A DNA stretch of 64,000 nucleotides from Sphingobacterium hungaricum. Its GTDB lineage: Bacteria; Bacteroidota; Bacteroidia; Sphingobacteriales; Sphingobacteriaceae. Under the pieces are notes generated by a model. It was given only the letters and a program-made list of their open reading frames with translations, had not been told where the DNA came from and ran no database searches. The position numbers and the translations under genes are program-made. The stretch lies in contig NZ_MU158698.1 of assembly GCF_015210005.1 (NCBI RefSeq), positions 2,277,337 through 2,341,336 on the forward strand, read 5' to 3'. How positions within the stretch are numbered: the stretch's first letter is position 1; each line of letters opens with the position of its first letter. Shown piece by piece: positions 34,507-45,600 of the stretch.

Positions 34507-35655
34507 ATGAGAATAACCCCACTAAATTTCATTTGTTGGATTGCTCTTCTAGTCACGGGATGCAATCGTTCGGAAAATAAAAATCAGAAAGTGGAGACCA
34601 TCAAGGATTATGATGTGATTGTCTTAACGCCTCAGACTGCCAGCATATTTGTGGATTACCCAGCGACTATCGAAGGACAGCAGGTCGTGGAAATCAGGCC
34701 GATGGTTGACGGGTATTTACAGAATATTTATGTCAAAGAGGGCGCTTCGGTGAAGAAAGGCCAATTGTTGTTTAAGATTCGGAATCCTCAATACGACCAA
34801 GAAGTCATTACTTCCCAAGCTGCGATTCAAAGCGCACTAGCAAATGTTAACGCTGCAAAAATGGAAGTGGAGAAAGTGCGGCCATTGGTCTCGAAAGATA
34901 TTGTAAGCAAGTATCAATTGGATGCTGCGCAATACAATCTGCAGGCGCAGGAAGCGGCTCTTGAAGAAGCAAGAGCCGCTTATGCAAATGCGAAAACAAA
35001 TCAAGGATACACGACGATTGTGAGTCCGCAGGAGGGAGTAATTGGTACAATACCTTACAAAGTCGGTGCATTGGTCAGCAGTACGAGTGCAAATGCCTTG
35101 ACGATTTTATCGAACATCAAGTATGTGTACGCTTATTTTGGCTTAAATGAAAAACAGTTGCTTTCCTTTTCTACAACGATTAAAGGCAATACCATGCAGG
35201 AGAAATTGAACCAATTGCCGGCTGTTACATTATTGCTTGCTGATGGAAGCGAGTACCCCGAACAAGGGAAATTAGAAACTGCAAGCGGACTTATCGATAC
35301 TGAAACTGGCTCTGCTCAATTTAAGGCAATTTTTCCAAATCCAACGGGTTTGATTCCCAGCGGAGCAAGCGCGGTCGTTCGTATTCCAAGAACGATTGAT
35401 ACCGCTCTATTGGTTCCTCAAAGTGCGTCCTACGAAGTGCAAGACAAACGATTTGTCTTCAAAGTGAACAATGATAATCAAGCAATTAGTACGGCGATAA
35501 CGGCAATTCCAACCAACGACGGTCAGTTTTGGATTGTGCAAAATGGATTGACTGTAGGTGACCGTGTGGTTATCAACAGCGCTACATTAAAGGATAGTAC
35601 GTTGATAAAAGTTCGTTTGCTTAATGCAGATTCGCTGTACAACGCGATAAAATAG
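34507..35655 (+). CDS. RND efflux periplasmic adaptor (MFP) lipoprotein
   Basis: 382 residues from the ATG at 34507 (a TTG nine bases upstream is in frame). A lipobox VTGC (Cys19) anchors it in the inner membrane. The lipoyl/barrel-sandwich segment VEIRPMVDGYLQNIYVKEGASVKKGQLLFKI and the hairpin EKVRPLVSKDIVSKYQLDAAQYNLQAQEAALEEA are typical of the AcrA/MexA family. It links the RND pump to the outer-membrane channel. Six bases separate it from the pump gene. Confidence 0.95.
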   Translation: MRITPLNFICWIALLVTGCNRSENKNQKVETIKDYDVIVLTPQTASIFVDYPATIEGQQVVEIRPMVDGYLQNIYVKEGASVKKGQLLFKIRNPQYDQEVITSQAAIQSALANVNAAKMEVEKVRPLVSKDIVSKYQLDAAQYNLQAQEAALEEARAAYANAKTNQGYTTIVSPQEGVIGTIPYKVGALVSSTSANALTILSNIKYVYAYFGLNEKQLLSFSTTIKGNTMQEKLNQLPAVTLLLADGSEYPEQGKLETASGLIDTETGSAQFKAIFPNPTGLIPSGASAVVRIPRTIDTALLVPQSASYEVQDKRFVFKVNNDNQAISTAITAIPTNDGQFWIVQNGLTVGDRVVINSATLKDSTLIKVRLLNADSLYNAIK

Positions 35656-35661
35656 AAGCCC

Positions 35662-38600
35662 ATGTTAAAAACATTTATAGAACGGCCGGTGTTAAGTACA
35701 GTTATTTCTGTTCTGATTGTTTTATTGGGTGTTTTGGGGTTGATGAATTTACCGATTGCTCAGTATCCGGATATTGCGCCTCCAACAGTTCAAGTCAGCG
35801 CCTCGTACGCCGGTGCAAATGCGGATGTGGTTCTGACAAGCGTTATTATCCCATTGGAACAGCAGATTAACGGCGTTCCGGGCATGTCTTATATTTCTTC
35901 AAGTGCAACAAATACTGGTTCCGGATCGATTAGTGTATTTTTCGAAACAGGAGTTGATCCGGATCAGGCGGCGATTGATGTGCAGAATCGAGTCGCTGCG
36001 GCAACAAGTCTGTTACCCGCTCAGGTTATCCAAGCGGGAATCACCGTGCGCAAACAACAAAGCAGCAACGTGCTTATTTTTTCTGTTTTCAGTGAAAATA
36101 ACAGTTATGATCAGATTTTTCTTCAGAATTATGCGGCAATAAATCTCATCCCTCAATTACAGCGCGTGAACGGTGTGGGAGGAATTACCGTGTTCGGAGC
36201 GACCATGACCTATAGCATGCGGATTTGGCTCAAGCCAGATGTTATGGCTATTTACGAAATCAGCCCAGAGGATGTTACTGCTGCTTTATCGGAACAAAAT
36301 TTGGACGCCGCTCCGGGAAGTTTTGGAGAAAATGAAAACCAAAGTTTTCAATACATGATCAGTTATACAGGAAGGCTTCAGTCGGTAGAAGAATTCGGAA
36401 ATATCATCATAAAAACAACAGGACAGGGACAATATCTGCGCATAAAAGACATTGCGCGAATCGAGCTTGGCGCGCAGACTTACAGTGGCAACAACAGCAC
36501 CAATGGAAAACCTTCTGTGGGTATAGCGATTAGCCAAACACCGGGGAGTAATGCCAGTGAAGTCATTAAAAATTCGAAAAAAGTAATTGAAGAAACCGCT
36601 AAGTCGTTTCCAACGGATATTGAGTTTACATATTTAGTTGATATCAATCAATTTTTGGATGCTTCGATCTCCAAAGTGGTCAGAACACTCGTGGAATGTT
36701 TTCTATTAGTTTTTCTAGTCATCTTTATTTTTTTGCAGGATTTTCGATCCACACTTATCCATGGAATCTCGGTGCCCGTTTCTATTATCGGCACTTTTTT
36801 CTTTCTCTATTTATTCGGTTACAGCATTAATTTATTGACGCTCTTTGCTTTGGTTTTAGCTATAGGAATTGTGGTAGACGACGCGATTGTTGTCGTTGAG
36901 GCGGTTCATTATAAACTCGAACATGGATACGTGTCGCCTCGGAAGGCGGCCATCCACGCAATGGATGAAATATTCAGTTCTATTATTGCGATTACGCTTG
37001 TTATGGCAGCCGTATTTGTTCCGGTGACGTTCTTTACAGGATCTTCGGGAATATTTTATAAGCAATTCGGAGTCACATTGGCTATTGCGATTTGCATATC
37101 TGCAGTCAACGCATTGACGTTATGTCCAGCATTGGCCGCTCTGTTTCTAAAAGCTCCCGTGCACATAGAAGATCAATCGGCATCAAAAAAGGATTCTCTA
37201 TTGAAACGTTTTGGAAGGTCATTTAATCGGGCTTATGATCGGATCGTTGCTAGATATGCGAAAGCCGTTACGTTTTTATCTGCAAAAAAATGGATTGTCG
37301 CAGTGATTGTTTTGGGGAGCAGTGTTGGCTTGGTTTTACTGATCCGATCTACGCCAACGAGTTTCGTTCCCAACGAAGATATGGGGACTATTTTTGCAAA
37401 TGTATCCCTGCCTCCGGCATCATCAGCCGAACGTTCGAAAAAAGTTGCTGACCAAGTGGATAGCATTGCGCGTACCATTCCCGAGGTCGGAGTGACAATG
37501 GTTAGCGTTGGCCAAAATCAGATAGGAGGAAGCGGCAGTTCTTATGCAATGGTGATTATCCGGTTGGTGCCTTGGGATAAGCGGCCTGGAGTTGACAACA
37601 ATAAAATCGTTCAGGAGTTAACTAAAAAGACATCTGGAATTCGGGATGCTAACATCGTGTACATGTCCGTAGCTACAATTTCGGGATTTGGAAACAGTGG
37701 CGGATTTACATTTGTGCTTCAAGATAAAGAAGGAAGGCCTACCGATGAATTTTATAAAGTTTCTCAGGACTTTTTTGCTGCTTTAAATGAACGCCCGGAA
37801 ATTCAGTACTCAACGACTTCATTCAATCCGAATTTTCCTCAATATGAATTGAGTATCAATGTTGCTAAATGCAAAGATGCAGGGATTCTAGTTTCCGATG
37901 TGATTTCTACGATGGCCGTATTTTATGGAAGTTCCTACGCCTCAAATTTCAACCAGTTCGGACAGCAATATCGCGTCATCTTACAAGCCGATACTTCTTA
38001 CCGGTCTAGCCCCGCGAATTTGGAACAAGTATTTGTCAAGACCGGTTCGGGTGTCATGGCGCCAATAACTGAATTTATAACCTTGAAGCGAGTTTTTGGC
38101 CCTCAATCGGTGACTCGATTTAATCTGTATAACTCCATGTCTGTCAATGGTGCTCCAGACGTAGCTCATAGCACAGGGGAGTCTTTAATCGCTATTGAAG
38201 AAGTCGCCGCACAGGTGTTGCCTTCGGGATACACCTTTGAATATTCAGGGATAAGCCGAGAAGAGAAAAGCAGCGGTTCGCAGACCTCGTTAATTTTTGG
38301 TTTATGTGCAGTGTTTGTGTTTTTGTTGCTTAGCGCCTTGTACGAAAGTTATCTTTTGCCATTTGCCGTTATGCTTTCATTGCCCGTAGGGCTAATTGGG
38401 GTCTATGTTTTTGCAAAGCTGTTCGGGATTGATAATAATATTTACATCCAGATTTCGGTCATTATGTTGATTGGATTGCTTGCCAAAAACGCGATTTTGA
38501 TGATTTCTTATTCCTTAGAGCGACGGAGGAATGGCATGTCAATCATAAACGCCGCGATTGAAGGAGCAAAAGTGCGGTTGCGTCCGATTTTGATGACTTC

Positions 38601-38829
38601 TTTTGCGTTTATTTTCGGATTGATGCCCTTAATGTTTGCGAGCGGAGTTGGTGCAAATGGAAATCAATCGATTGGAGTTGGCGCGATTGGAGGAATGGTT
38701 TTCGGGACATTTTTCGGTGTCTTTGTGATCCCTGCACTGTTTGTTGTTTTCGAAACTTTGCTGGAAAAGTGGAGGCCTCAAAGAAAAGAGGATGCTGAGG
38801 ATTTGGATGTTAAAGCAGGTAACGATTAG
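35662..38829 (+). CDS. RND multidrug efflux pump, HAE1 (AcrB/MexB) family
   Basis: 1055 residues, the standard AcrB length. It begins with FIERPVLSTVISVLIVLLG and has the APPTVQVSASYAGA porter start, the TM4 proton-relay segment containing VVDDAIVVVE and the C-terminal TM block with GLLAKNAILMISY. Twelve membrane spans are expected. It drives proton-coupled export of drugs, detergents or metabolites. It is the middle gene of a complete tripartite operon. Confidence 0.97.
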   Translation: MLKTFIERPVLSTVISVLIVLLGVLGLMNLPIAQYPDIAPPTVQVSASYAGANADVVLTSVIIPLEQQINGVPGMSYISSSATNTGSGSISVFFETGVDPDQAAIDVQNRVAAATSLLPAQVIQAGITVRKQQSSNVLIFSVFSENNSYDQIFLQNYAAINLIPQLQRVNGVGGITVFGATMTYSMRIWLKPDVMAIYEISPEDVTAALSEQNLDAAPGSFGENENQSFQYMISYTGRLQSVEEFGNIIIKTTGQGQYLRIKDIARIELGAQTYSGNNSTNGKPSVGIAISQTPGSNASEVIKNSKKVIEETAKSFPTDIEFTYLVDINQFLDASISKVVRTLVECFLLVFLVIFIFLQDFRSTLIHGISVPVSIIGTFFFLYLFGYSINLLTLFALVLAIGIVVDDAIVVVEAVHYKLEHGYVSPRKAAIHAMDEIFSSIIAITLVMAAVFVPVTFFTGSSGIFYKQFGVTLAIAICISAVNALTLCPALAALFLKAPVHIEDQSASKKDSLLKRFGRSFNRAYDRIVARYAKAVTFLSAKKWIVAVIVLGSSVGLVLLIRSTPTSFVPNEDMGTIFANVSLPPASSAERSKKVADQVDSIARTIPEVGVTMVSVGQNQIGGSGSSYAMVIIRLVPWDKRPGVDNNKIVQELTKKTSGIRDANIVYMSVATISGFGNSGGFTFVLQDKEGRPTDEFYKVSQDFFAALNERPEIQYSTTSFNPNFPQYELSINVAKCKDAGILVSDVISTMAVFYGSSYASNFNQFGQQYRVILQADTSYRSSPANLEQVFVKTGSGVMAPITEFITLKRVFGPQSVTRFNLYNSMSVNGAPDVAHSTGESLIAIEEVAAQVLPSGYTFEYSGISREEKSSGSQTSLIFGLCAVFVFLLLSALYESYLLPFAVMLSLPVGLIGVYVFAKLFGIDNNIYIQISVIMLIGLLAKNAILMISYSLERRRNGMSIINAAIEGAKVRLRPILMTSFAFIFGLMPLMFASGVGANGNQSIGVGAIGGMVFGTFFGVFVIPALFVVFETLLEKWRPQRKEDAEDLDVKAGND

Positions 38830-38840
38830 CTCTAAAAGAA

Positions 38841-40226
38841 ATGGAAATGCTCAAAAATAAAAGCTGGATAATTCTGTTCTCAATACTGATTTTAATGTTG
38901 GAATCATGCAAAGTTGTGCAGCCTTATCAACAACCTTCTGTCGATCATCCAGATGTATTTCGTCATGTTCCTAATTCGGATACCACATCAATCGCATCTA
39001 TTCCTTGGAGAACTATTTTTACAGACCAGAAACTACAGGCGTTGATTCAAGAAGGGATTGAAAATAATTTGGATCTTAAAATTGCAACAGCGAGAGTGAA
39101 AGCGGCGCAAGCTAATCTAGCACAATCAAAGGTCGCATTTTATCCAAATCTATCGGCGAATACTAGCGTGACTTATCAAAAGGTAAATGCTAACATGATC
39201 AACATGAACCAGCCTTATCAGCTGTCGGCAAGCAGCAGCTGGGAATTGGATATCTGGGGAAAGTTAAGCAGCTTAAAACGCGCATCGCTAGCCGCTTTCC
39301 TCCAAAGCGAAGCGTATCAACGAGCTGTTCAAACAGAGCTTATCGCGAGCATTGCGAGCCAATATTATGCTTTGTTGGCATTGGACCAACAGCTGAAAAT
39401 CAGTCTTAAAACGGTTGAAAATAGAAAGTCGGATGTTGCCACCATGAAGCTGTTGAAGGAAAGCGATGTGGTCACGGGAGCGGATGTAGTTCAGAGCCAA
39501 GCCAGCGAATTGTCCTTGACCGCAACAATTCCTGACTTAAAACAGAATATCCGCGAAATGGAAAATGCAATTTCTATTTTATTGGGCCGTGCTCCAGGCA
39601 ATATCGACCGGGATAGTTTGTCGAATCAATCCATAGCGGTCGATTTGAACATCGGAATTCCCAGTCAGTTGCTTGCGAACCGGCCTGATGTGCAACAGGC
39701 TGAATACCAATTCCGGTATTCTTTTGAATTAACCAATGTGGCTAGAACGTATTTTTATCCGACGTTAAGCATAACCGCGCAAGGAGGATTGTCCAATAGT
39801 TCGCTCTCCGATTTTTTCAATGCCTCCTCGGTTTTTGCGAATATTCTCGCGGGCTTGACGCAACCAATTTTTAACAATGGATTGAACAAACAACGTTTGG
39901 CCGTTGCCCAAGCTACACAAGAAGAGTCTTTTTCAACTTTCAAACAATCTTTGCTTTCCGCAGGAGCAGAGGTGTCCAATGCTTTGTACAATTACCAAAT
40001 GGCTCTGGAAAAAATCGAAATCAGGAAGCAAGAGATTTTTTACTTGCAAAAATCGGTGGAATTTACACAAGAATTGCTGAAATACAGTTCGAATACCAAT
40101 TACAATGATGTTTTGGCTTCCGAACAAAACCTATTAAATGCAGAACTCAATAGCATCAGCGACAAACTTCAACAGCTTCAAGCGACTGTGGAACTCTACC
40201 GAAGTTTAGGCGGTGGCGTGAAGTAA
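38841..40226 (+). CDS. Outer-membrane efflux lipoprotein (OprM/NodT, TolC-like)
   Basis: 461 residues with lipobox LESC (Cys23). The long helical repeats show the OprM/NodT pattern: NNLDLKIATARVKAAQANLAQSKVAFYPNLSA, SASSSWELDIWGKL, IGIPSQLLANRPDVQQAEYQ and LAGLTQPIFNNGLNKQRL. It forms the trimeric exit duct of the RND pump. It is 11 bases after the pump gene and converges on the response regulator gene at 40253. Confidence 0.96.
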   Translation: MEMLKNKSWIILFSILILMLESCKVVQPYQQPSVDHPDVFRHVPNSDTTSIASIPWRTIFTDQKLQALIQEGIENNLDLKIATARVKAAQANLAQSKVAFYPNLSANTSVTYQKVNANMINMNQPYQLSASSSWELDIWGKLSSLKRASLAAFLQSEAYQRAVQTELIASIASQYYALLALDQQLKISLKTVENRKSDVATMKLLKESDVVTGADVVQSQASELSLTATIPDLKQNIREMENAISILLGRAPGNIDRDSLSNQSIAVDLNIGIPSQLLANRPDVQQAEYQFRYSFELTNVARTYFYPTLSITAQGGLSNSSLSDFFNASSVFANILAGLTQPIFNNGLNKQRLAVAQATQEESFSTFKQSLLSAGAEVSNALYNYQMALEKIEIRKQEIFYLQKSVEFTQELLKYSSNTNYNDVLASEQNLLNAELNSISDKLQQLQATVELYRSLGGGVK

Positions 40227-40252
40227 GCGCATTTCAGTATGCTTTATGGGAA

Positions 40253-40966
40253 TTACGACACTCGAAAAATAAATCCCGAACCATACACAGTTTCTATTTT
40301 GACTTTTGATGATTTTTTCAAGATTTTTCTTATTCTGGAAATAAATACATCTAAACTTCTTCCCATAAAATAATCATCATCTCCCCAAATGTTTACTAGA
40401 ATATCTTTTCTTGAGAGCAAATGACCTGTGTTTTGGTTTAAATATTCCAGAACTTCAATTTCTCTCAGCGTAATATCCACAATGGTTCCATCCGGAAAAC
40501 TTAGTTTATGCGTGTCTTTATTAACAATTAAATCTCCAATTGGCAAGGTTGCTGTCTGAAGAATGGATGAAATTACCGGGTGTGCAGGAGCGGATATGCG
40601 TTTTAAAATATTTTTAATGCGCAAAACTAATTCGTCCACGTCGAAAGGTTTTAAAATGTAATCATCCGCACCAATATTCAGTCCTTCAATTTTATCCTTT
40701 TTTTCATTGCGTGCAGTCAGAAAAAGAAAAGGTTGGTCTGGCTTACACGACATTATTTTTTTAGCCAGTTGAAATCCATTATAGTCCGGTAACTGCACAT
40801 CAATAATGATGAGGTCGAAATTATTTTCCTTCTGAAAATAATCCCATGCAGAAGTAGCTGTTGTGATCCAGCAAACATCAAAGCCCATAATTTCAAGGTA
40901 TTGTTTGACCACATTGCCAAGATCCTGCTCGTCCTCAACGTATAGCAACCTTCTTTTCTCTTCCAT
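40253..40966 (-). CDS. OmpR/PhoB-family response regulator
   Basis: 237 residues. Receiver: YVEDE at the start, phospho-acceptor Asp56 in IIIDVQLPD, FLTAR and the KPF lysine. The C-terminal winged helix runs from LREIEVLEYLNQNTGHLLSRKDILVNIWGDDDYFMGRSLDVFISRIRKIL. It is paired with the kinase 26 bases upstream on the same strand. The layout resembles the RprY/RprX pair of other Bacteroidota, an inference from architecture. Confidence 0.94.
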   Translation of the reverse strand: MEEKRRLLYVEDEQDLGNVVKQYLEIMGFDVCWITTATSAWDYFQKENNFDLIIIDVQLPDYNGFQLAKKIMSCKPDQPFLFLTARNEKKDKIEGLNIGADDYILKPFDVDELVLRIKNILKRISAPAHPVISSILQTATLPIGDLIVNKDTHKLSFPDGTIVDITLREIEVLEYLNQNTGHLLSRKDILVNIWGDDDYFMGRSLDVFISRIRKILKKSSKVKIETVYGSGFIFRVS

Positions 40967-40992
40967 GATATTAAAATGTTCGATAGTATCGT

Positions 40993-42408
40993 TTAAGGAT
41001 GAATGACGTCCATCCAGACATAGAATTTGGAACCTTTGTTAATTTCGCTTTCCAATTCTAGATTCCATTCATGCGCTTCAGCGACTTTCATCACGTAAAA
41101 CAATCCGAGGCCTAAGCCAGGCAATTTATTGCTGGAAGAGCCTCTGTAGAATTTCTGAAATATCGATTTGCGTTGTTTGTCGGATAATCCAATTCCATTA
41201 TCCTGTATGCATATTGCTACTTTGTTTTCTTTCTTGGTAAAGCTTACTTGAATGACTTTTAGTTCAGATATGTTATATTTTATTGCATTATCAAAAATAT
41301 TGTATATCGTCGTGATAAACAAGAATTTATTTAGTTTTATCTTGATTTTCTTAATGACTTCTGGATTATCGATTAGAATCTCAGTATTCCCAGACAAAGA
41401 GAGCTTATAATCATTCACGATCTCAGTCAGCAGTTCATCCAAAACGTATTCTTCTTTCTGCAGTTCGTATTTATTTAGCTGTGTAATATTTAAAGCTTGT
41501 TTAATTAATTTTTGTAGCCTAACTATCTGACGTTGAACGATATTTGTTATTTCCTGCTTTTTATCCATGCTGACAGGAAGTTCCATATTTTGCAATGTTT
41601 TATTTGCTACCGCAATCGTTGTGATTGGCGTATTAAATTCATGTGTTATGCTATTCAAAAAATCTGAAGTCATTTCAGTCATTTTCTTTTGCCTAATCCA
41701 ATTTCTATAAGTCAAGTAATACAATCCTACGACGAGGATTATGGAGGTAAAAGATAACAGAAGTGTCGGCGCCATTTGTTTGATTATCTTTTGAAACCTA
41801 GAATCTAAATCGTCCGCATGCAACGAAAAATTAATTTTATACGAGTGTGCAAGCGGTGTGCTGACCGTTAATCCCGTAATTAGATTTTGAGGGTTAATTT
41901 CCGAGAGATTTCCGTCAATGATTACAAAGGACTTTTTATGCTGGGTTCTGATGTAACTTGAATTTGAAGGTACAATATCTATGTATTTCTTGCCATCAAA
42001 AGTTATCTGTAAATCGGTTATCAATAAAGCATATTCTAGATTTTTGTCAAGTTGATTCTCAATAACTAATGCGCGAAAGACGGAATCCATTATGCTTCTT
42101 CTTCGAAGTTCAGTTAGTAAAGTGTCGCAAAATTCTTCGCTGAACCTGTTAAATTGATCTGAACTAGAGGTGTAAAGTTTTTCAAATTCAGCATATTTTG
42201 GTTTAATGATCGAATCGATAATAGCCTGAGCTCCAGGATACAATTTATCGTTTGATAGTAAAGACCGATATGCACTATCTAATGTTTTGCGTTCTTGAAC
42301 TTGATATTGGCTGTTTCTCAATGAAAATGTATTGAAAATCAGCATGTATTGCACGCTAAATAGAATTATAAAACTAATAATCGATATAGGTATATGTTTT
42401 TTCTTCAT
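40993..42408 (-). CDS. Sensor histidine kinase (HisKA type), partner of the OmpR-like regulator
   Basis: 471 residues. Membrane span 1 is at about 7-27 and span 2 near 212-234, with a 185-residue periplasmic sensor between them that I do not recognise. The kinase core has SITHEFNTP (His256), a DNAIKYN N-box, DNGIGL and GLGLGLFYV. Its start is 275 bases from the divergent susC at 42684, so the pair may control that locus, although SusCD loci often use other regulator types. Confidence 0.93.
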   Translation of the reverse strand: MKKKHIPISIISFIILFSVQYMLIFNTFSLRNSQYQVQERKTLDSAYRSLLSNDKLYPGAQAIIDSIIKPKYAEFEKLYTSSSDQFNRFSEEFCDTLLTELRRRSIMDSVFRALVIENQLDKNLEYALLITDLQITFDGKKYIDIVPSNSSYIRTQHKKSFVIIDGNLSEINPQNLITGLTVSTPLAHSYKINFSLHADDLDSRFQKIIKQMAPTLLLSFTSIILVVGLYYLTYRNWIRQKKMTEMTSDFLNSITHEFNTPITTIAVANKTLQNMELPVSMDKKQEITNIVQRQIVRLQKLIKQALNITQLNKYELQKEEYVLDELLTEIVNDYKLSLSGNTEILIDNPEVIKKIKIKLNKFLFITTIYNIFDNAIKYNISELKVIQVSFTKKENKVAICIQDNGIGLSDKQRKSIFQKFYRGSSSNKLPGLGLGLFYVMKVAEAHEWNLELESEINKGSKFYVWMDVIHP

Positions 42409-42683
42409 ATAGTGGACTAATTTAGGTATAAAATCAATTCGAAGCTGTAAATAGGAAACTATTATGCAGTAATTAATCTAAAACGTTAATCGTTCTCAAA
42501 TATTCTACCTTTTATTTTAATAAAAAAGCAAAAAAACAGTCATTAACATTTGGTTAACATTCTTTTAGGAAGTTATTAACAGCCTGTTCTGACATTACTT
42601 GCTAATTTCAGCCTATCAATCCAAAATTATTAATTAATGATCAGGACTTTTTTTAGTAAGTGTCTGATTTCAACACTAGATTT

Positions 42684-45600
42684 ATGAAAGAAAAATTACG
42701 ATTTTTTTGCAAAAATGGTTTAGCAATTTTTCTGATAATCAGTTTTCACAGTTTATTTGCACAGACTTCGTCTGATCAAATGACGATTACTGGTAAGGTC
42801 AGAAATAATTTAAATCAACCTGTAGCAGGTGTGTCTGTCACCAATTTAACAAGCTTAAATACGGTGGCTACTAATGACCTCGGATCTTACCAGGTTACTG
42901 GAGCTCGAGGCGACTCCATCGAGTTTAGGTACATTGGTTACAAAACGCAACGTATTGCGATTAACACGACCATCGAATTGAACGTGGTTCTGGAAGGTGA
43001 AGATAATTCCCTAAATGAAGTCGTTGTTGTCGGTTATGGCCAGCAACGGAAAATCAACATGGTCGGTGCTCAATCGACTGTTAAGGTTGAAGATTTAAAA
43101 CAGCCTGTCGCGAATTTAAGTGCAAGTCTAGCGGGTAGAATCGCCGGATTAGTAGGCGTGCAAAGGACGGGTTTGCCGGGTAGCAATTCGGCCGATGTTT
43201 GGATCCGCGGTATTTCAACTTTTAATTCACAAAATAGCGCATCACCTTTAATCGTTGTTGATGGGGTGCAGGGTAGGGATTTAAATGCCTTCGATCCAGA
43301 AGATATTTCTACGCTGACTATTTTGAAAGATGCATCCGCAACAGCAGTTTATGGTGCTCAAGGTGCGAATGGTGTTATCTTGATTACGACCAAAAAAGGC
43401 CGTTCGGGAAAACCGACATTGATGTTCAACTATAATCAAGGGATGGTGGATTTCACGAAAACGCCAGAATTGACGAATGCTGAACAATATATGCGTTTGC
43501 GCAATGAAGCAATGGTTTCTTCGAATCTTAGTCCAGAATACAGCGAAGAATATATCCAAAATACATTGAACGGGACTGATCCTTATTTGTATCCTAATGT
43601 AAATTGGATGGATGCTTTATTCAAAAATGCATCTTATAACCGCAGAGCAAATTTCAGCGCACGTGGCGGAAGTGACAATACACAATATTATACGTCACTT
43701 GCATACTATGATGAATCGAGTTTGTTAAATACAGATGCTTTGCAAAGCTATAAAGCAGATACACGTTTCAGACGATATAACTTTACTTCGAATGTGGACA
43801 TGAACTGGACCAAAACAACGAAATTTACGTTGGGTGTTCAAGGTTATGTAACCAATACAAATTATCCGGGAACAAATCCTCAAACGGCATTTAGCCGTGT
43901 GATGCAGACAAATCCTGTCTTGTATCCATTGATGTATCCAGGAAATTTGATTCCTTCGGTAAACCAATCTTCAGATGCACAGCCTAATCCTTATGCATTG
44001 GTCACTCAGACTGGTTATCAAAATATTTTTTCTAGTCAATTGTATTCGAATGCGCGTATTACGCAAGAATTGGATGTGTTGACAACGGGATTATCAGCTT
44101 ACGCAATGTTCTCATTCGATACATTTAATTCGCATACCATTTCTAGAACACGTAATAGAACAACATACAATATCGATCGTGCGAATCCATACAAAGAAGA
44201 CGGGTCGCTGAATTTGGTAATCATGTCCAATGGCTCAGATGATTTGAGCTATGCACGTGCTAACAGTGGAGATCGTCAATTCTATTTTGAAAGTGGATTA
44301 AATTACAACAGACAATTCGATAAACATGGTTTAAGCGGTTTGTTGTTGTACACGCAAACAGATGAAGTTTCTGCATTTGCAGGCGATTTAACTTCGTCAT
44401 TGCCATTCCGTACACAAAGAATTGTTGGTCGTGCGAATTACTTATACGACGACCGATATGCTGCTGAATTCAACTTTGCTTATGATGGTTCAGAAAACTT
44501 TCTACCTAGCAGAAGATTCGGATTTTTCCCTTCATTCGGTGTGGGATGGATTTTATCCAATGAGCAATTCTTCGAGCCTCTAAAAGAGACCTTCCAAATG
44601 GTTAAGTTGCGTTATTCGAATGGTATCACTGGTTCAGGAGGTGGCGGTCGCCGTTTTGGATTTATGACGATCGTTTCTACTGGAGCGAACGGATATTCAT
44701 TCTACAATGGCTCTAGCAATATTGGATACGGTGGTGTTGCGATTTCAGATTACGGTTACGATGTAACTTGGGCTGAATCAAGAAAACAAGATTTAGGTCT
44801 TGAGTTCACAACATTAAACGGCAAATTAAATGTAACGGTTGACTGGTTCAAAGAAAATCGTACAGGCGTATTCTTGCAACGCGGAAGTTTGCCTAACTAC
44901 TTAGGTCTGCAAAACCAGCCTTATGGAAATCTTGGTAAAATAAATAATCAAGGTTTCGATGGTACGGTAGCTATGGAAGGTGTCGAATGGGGTAAAACTA
45001 CTTGGTCATTCAACGGAACATTTTCATACAACAAAGATCAAGTGATTGAAAATGATAGTCCAAAACAACTATACCCTTACTTAGAAAGACGAGGACGTAA
45101 TTTTCTATCCACTTATGGTTATGTAGCCGACGGACTTTTCCAAAGTCAAGGAGAAGTTGATAACCATGCAGATCAATCTGCATTAGGTGCTCAACGTGTT
45201 GGAGATATTCGCTACAAAGATTTAAATGGTGATGGTGTGATCAATACCTATGACCAAACCAAAATTGGTAATGGCGATGTTCCAAATTTAGTATACGGTG
45301 CAGGTTTTAATGTAAGCTATAAGAATATTTATTTCGGTGCGTTTTTCCAAGGTATCGAAGGAGCTGAGCGACTTATTTCTGGAGACGGAATTATTCCTTT
45401 CAACAACAGTACAGGTGCTGAACGCAGTAACTTATATGCCATTGCGGAATCTCGCTGGACGCCAGAAAATCCTTCTGATGACGTTTTCTATCCACGTTTA
45501 GGATATGGAAATTCGGTGAACACCAACAATGCGGTTGCATCGACTTGGTGGGTTAAGGACATTGATTTCCTTCGTTTGAAAACATTAGATCTTGGGTATT

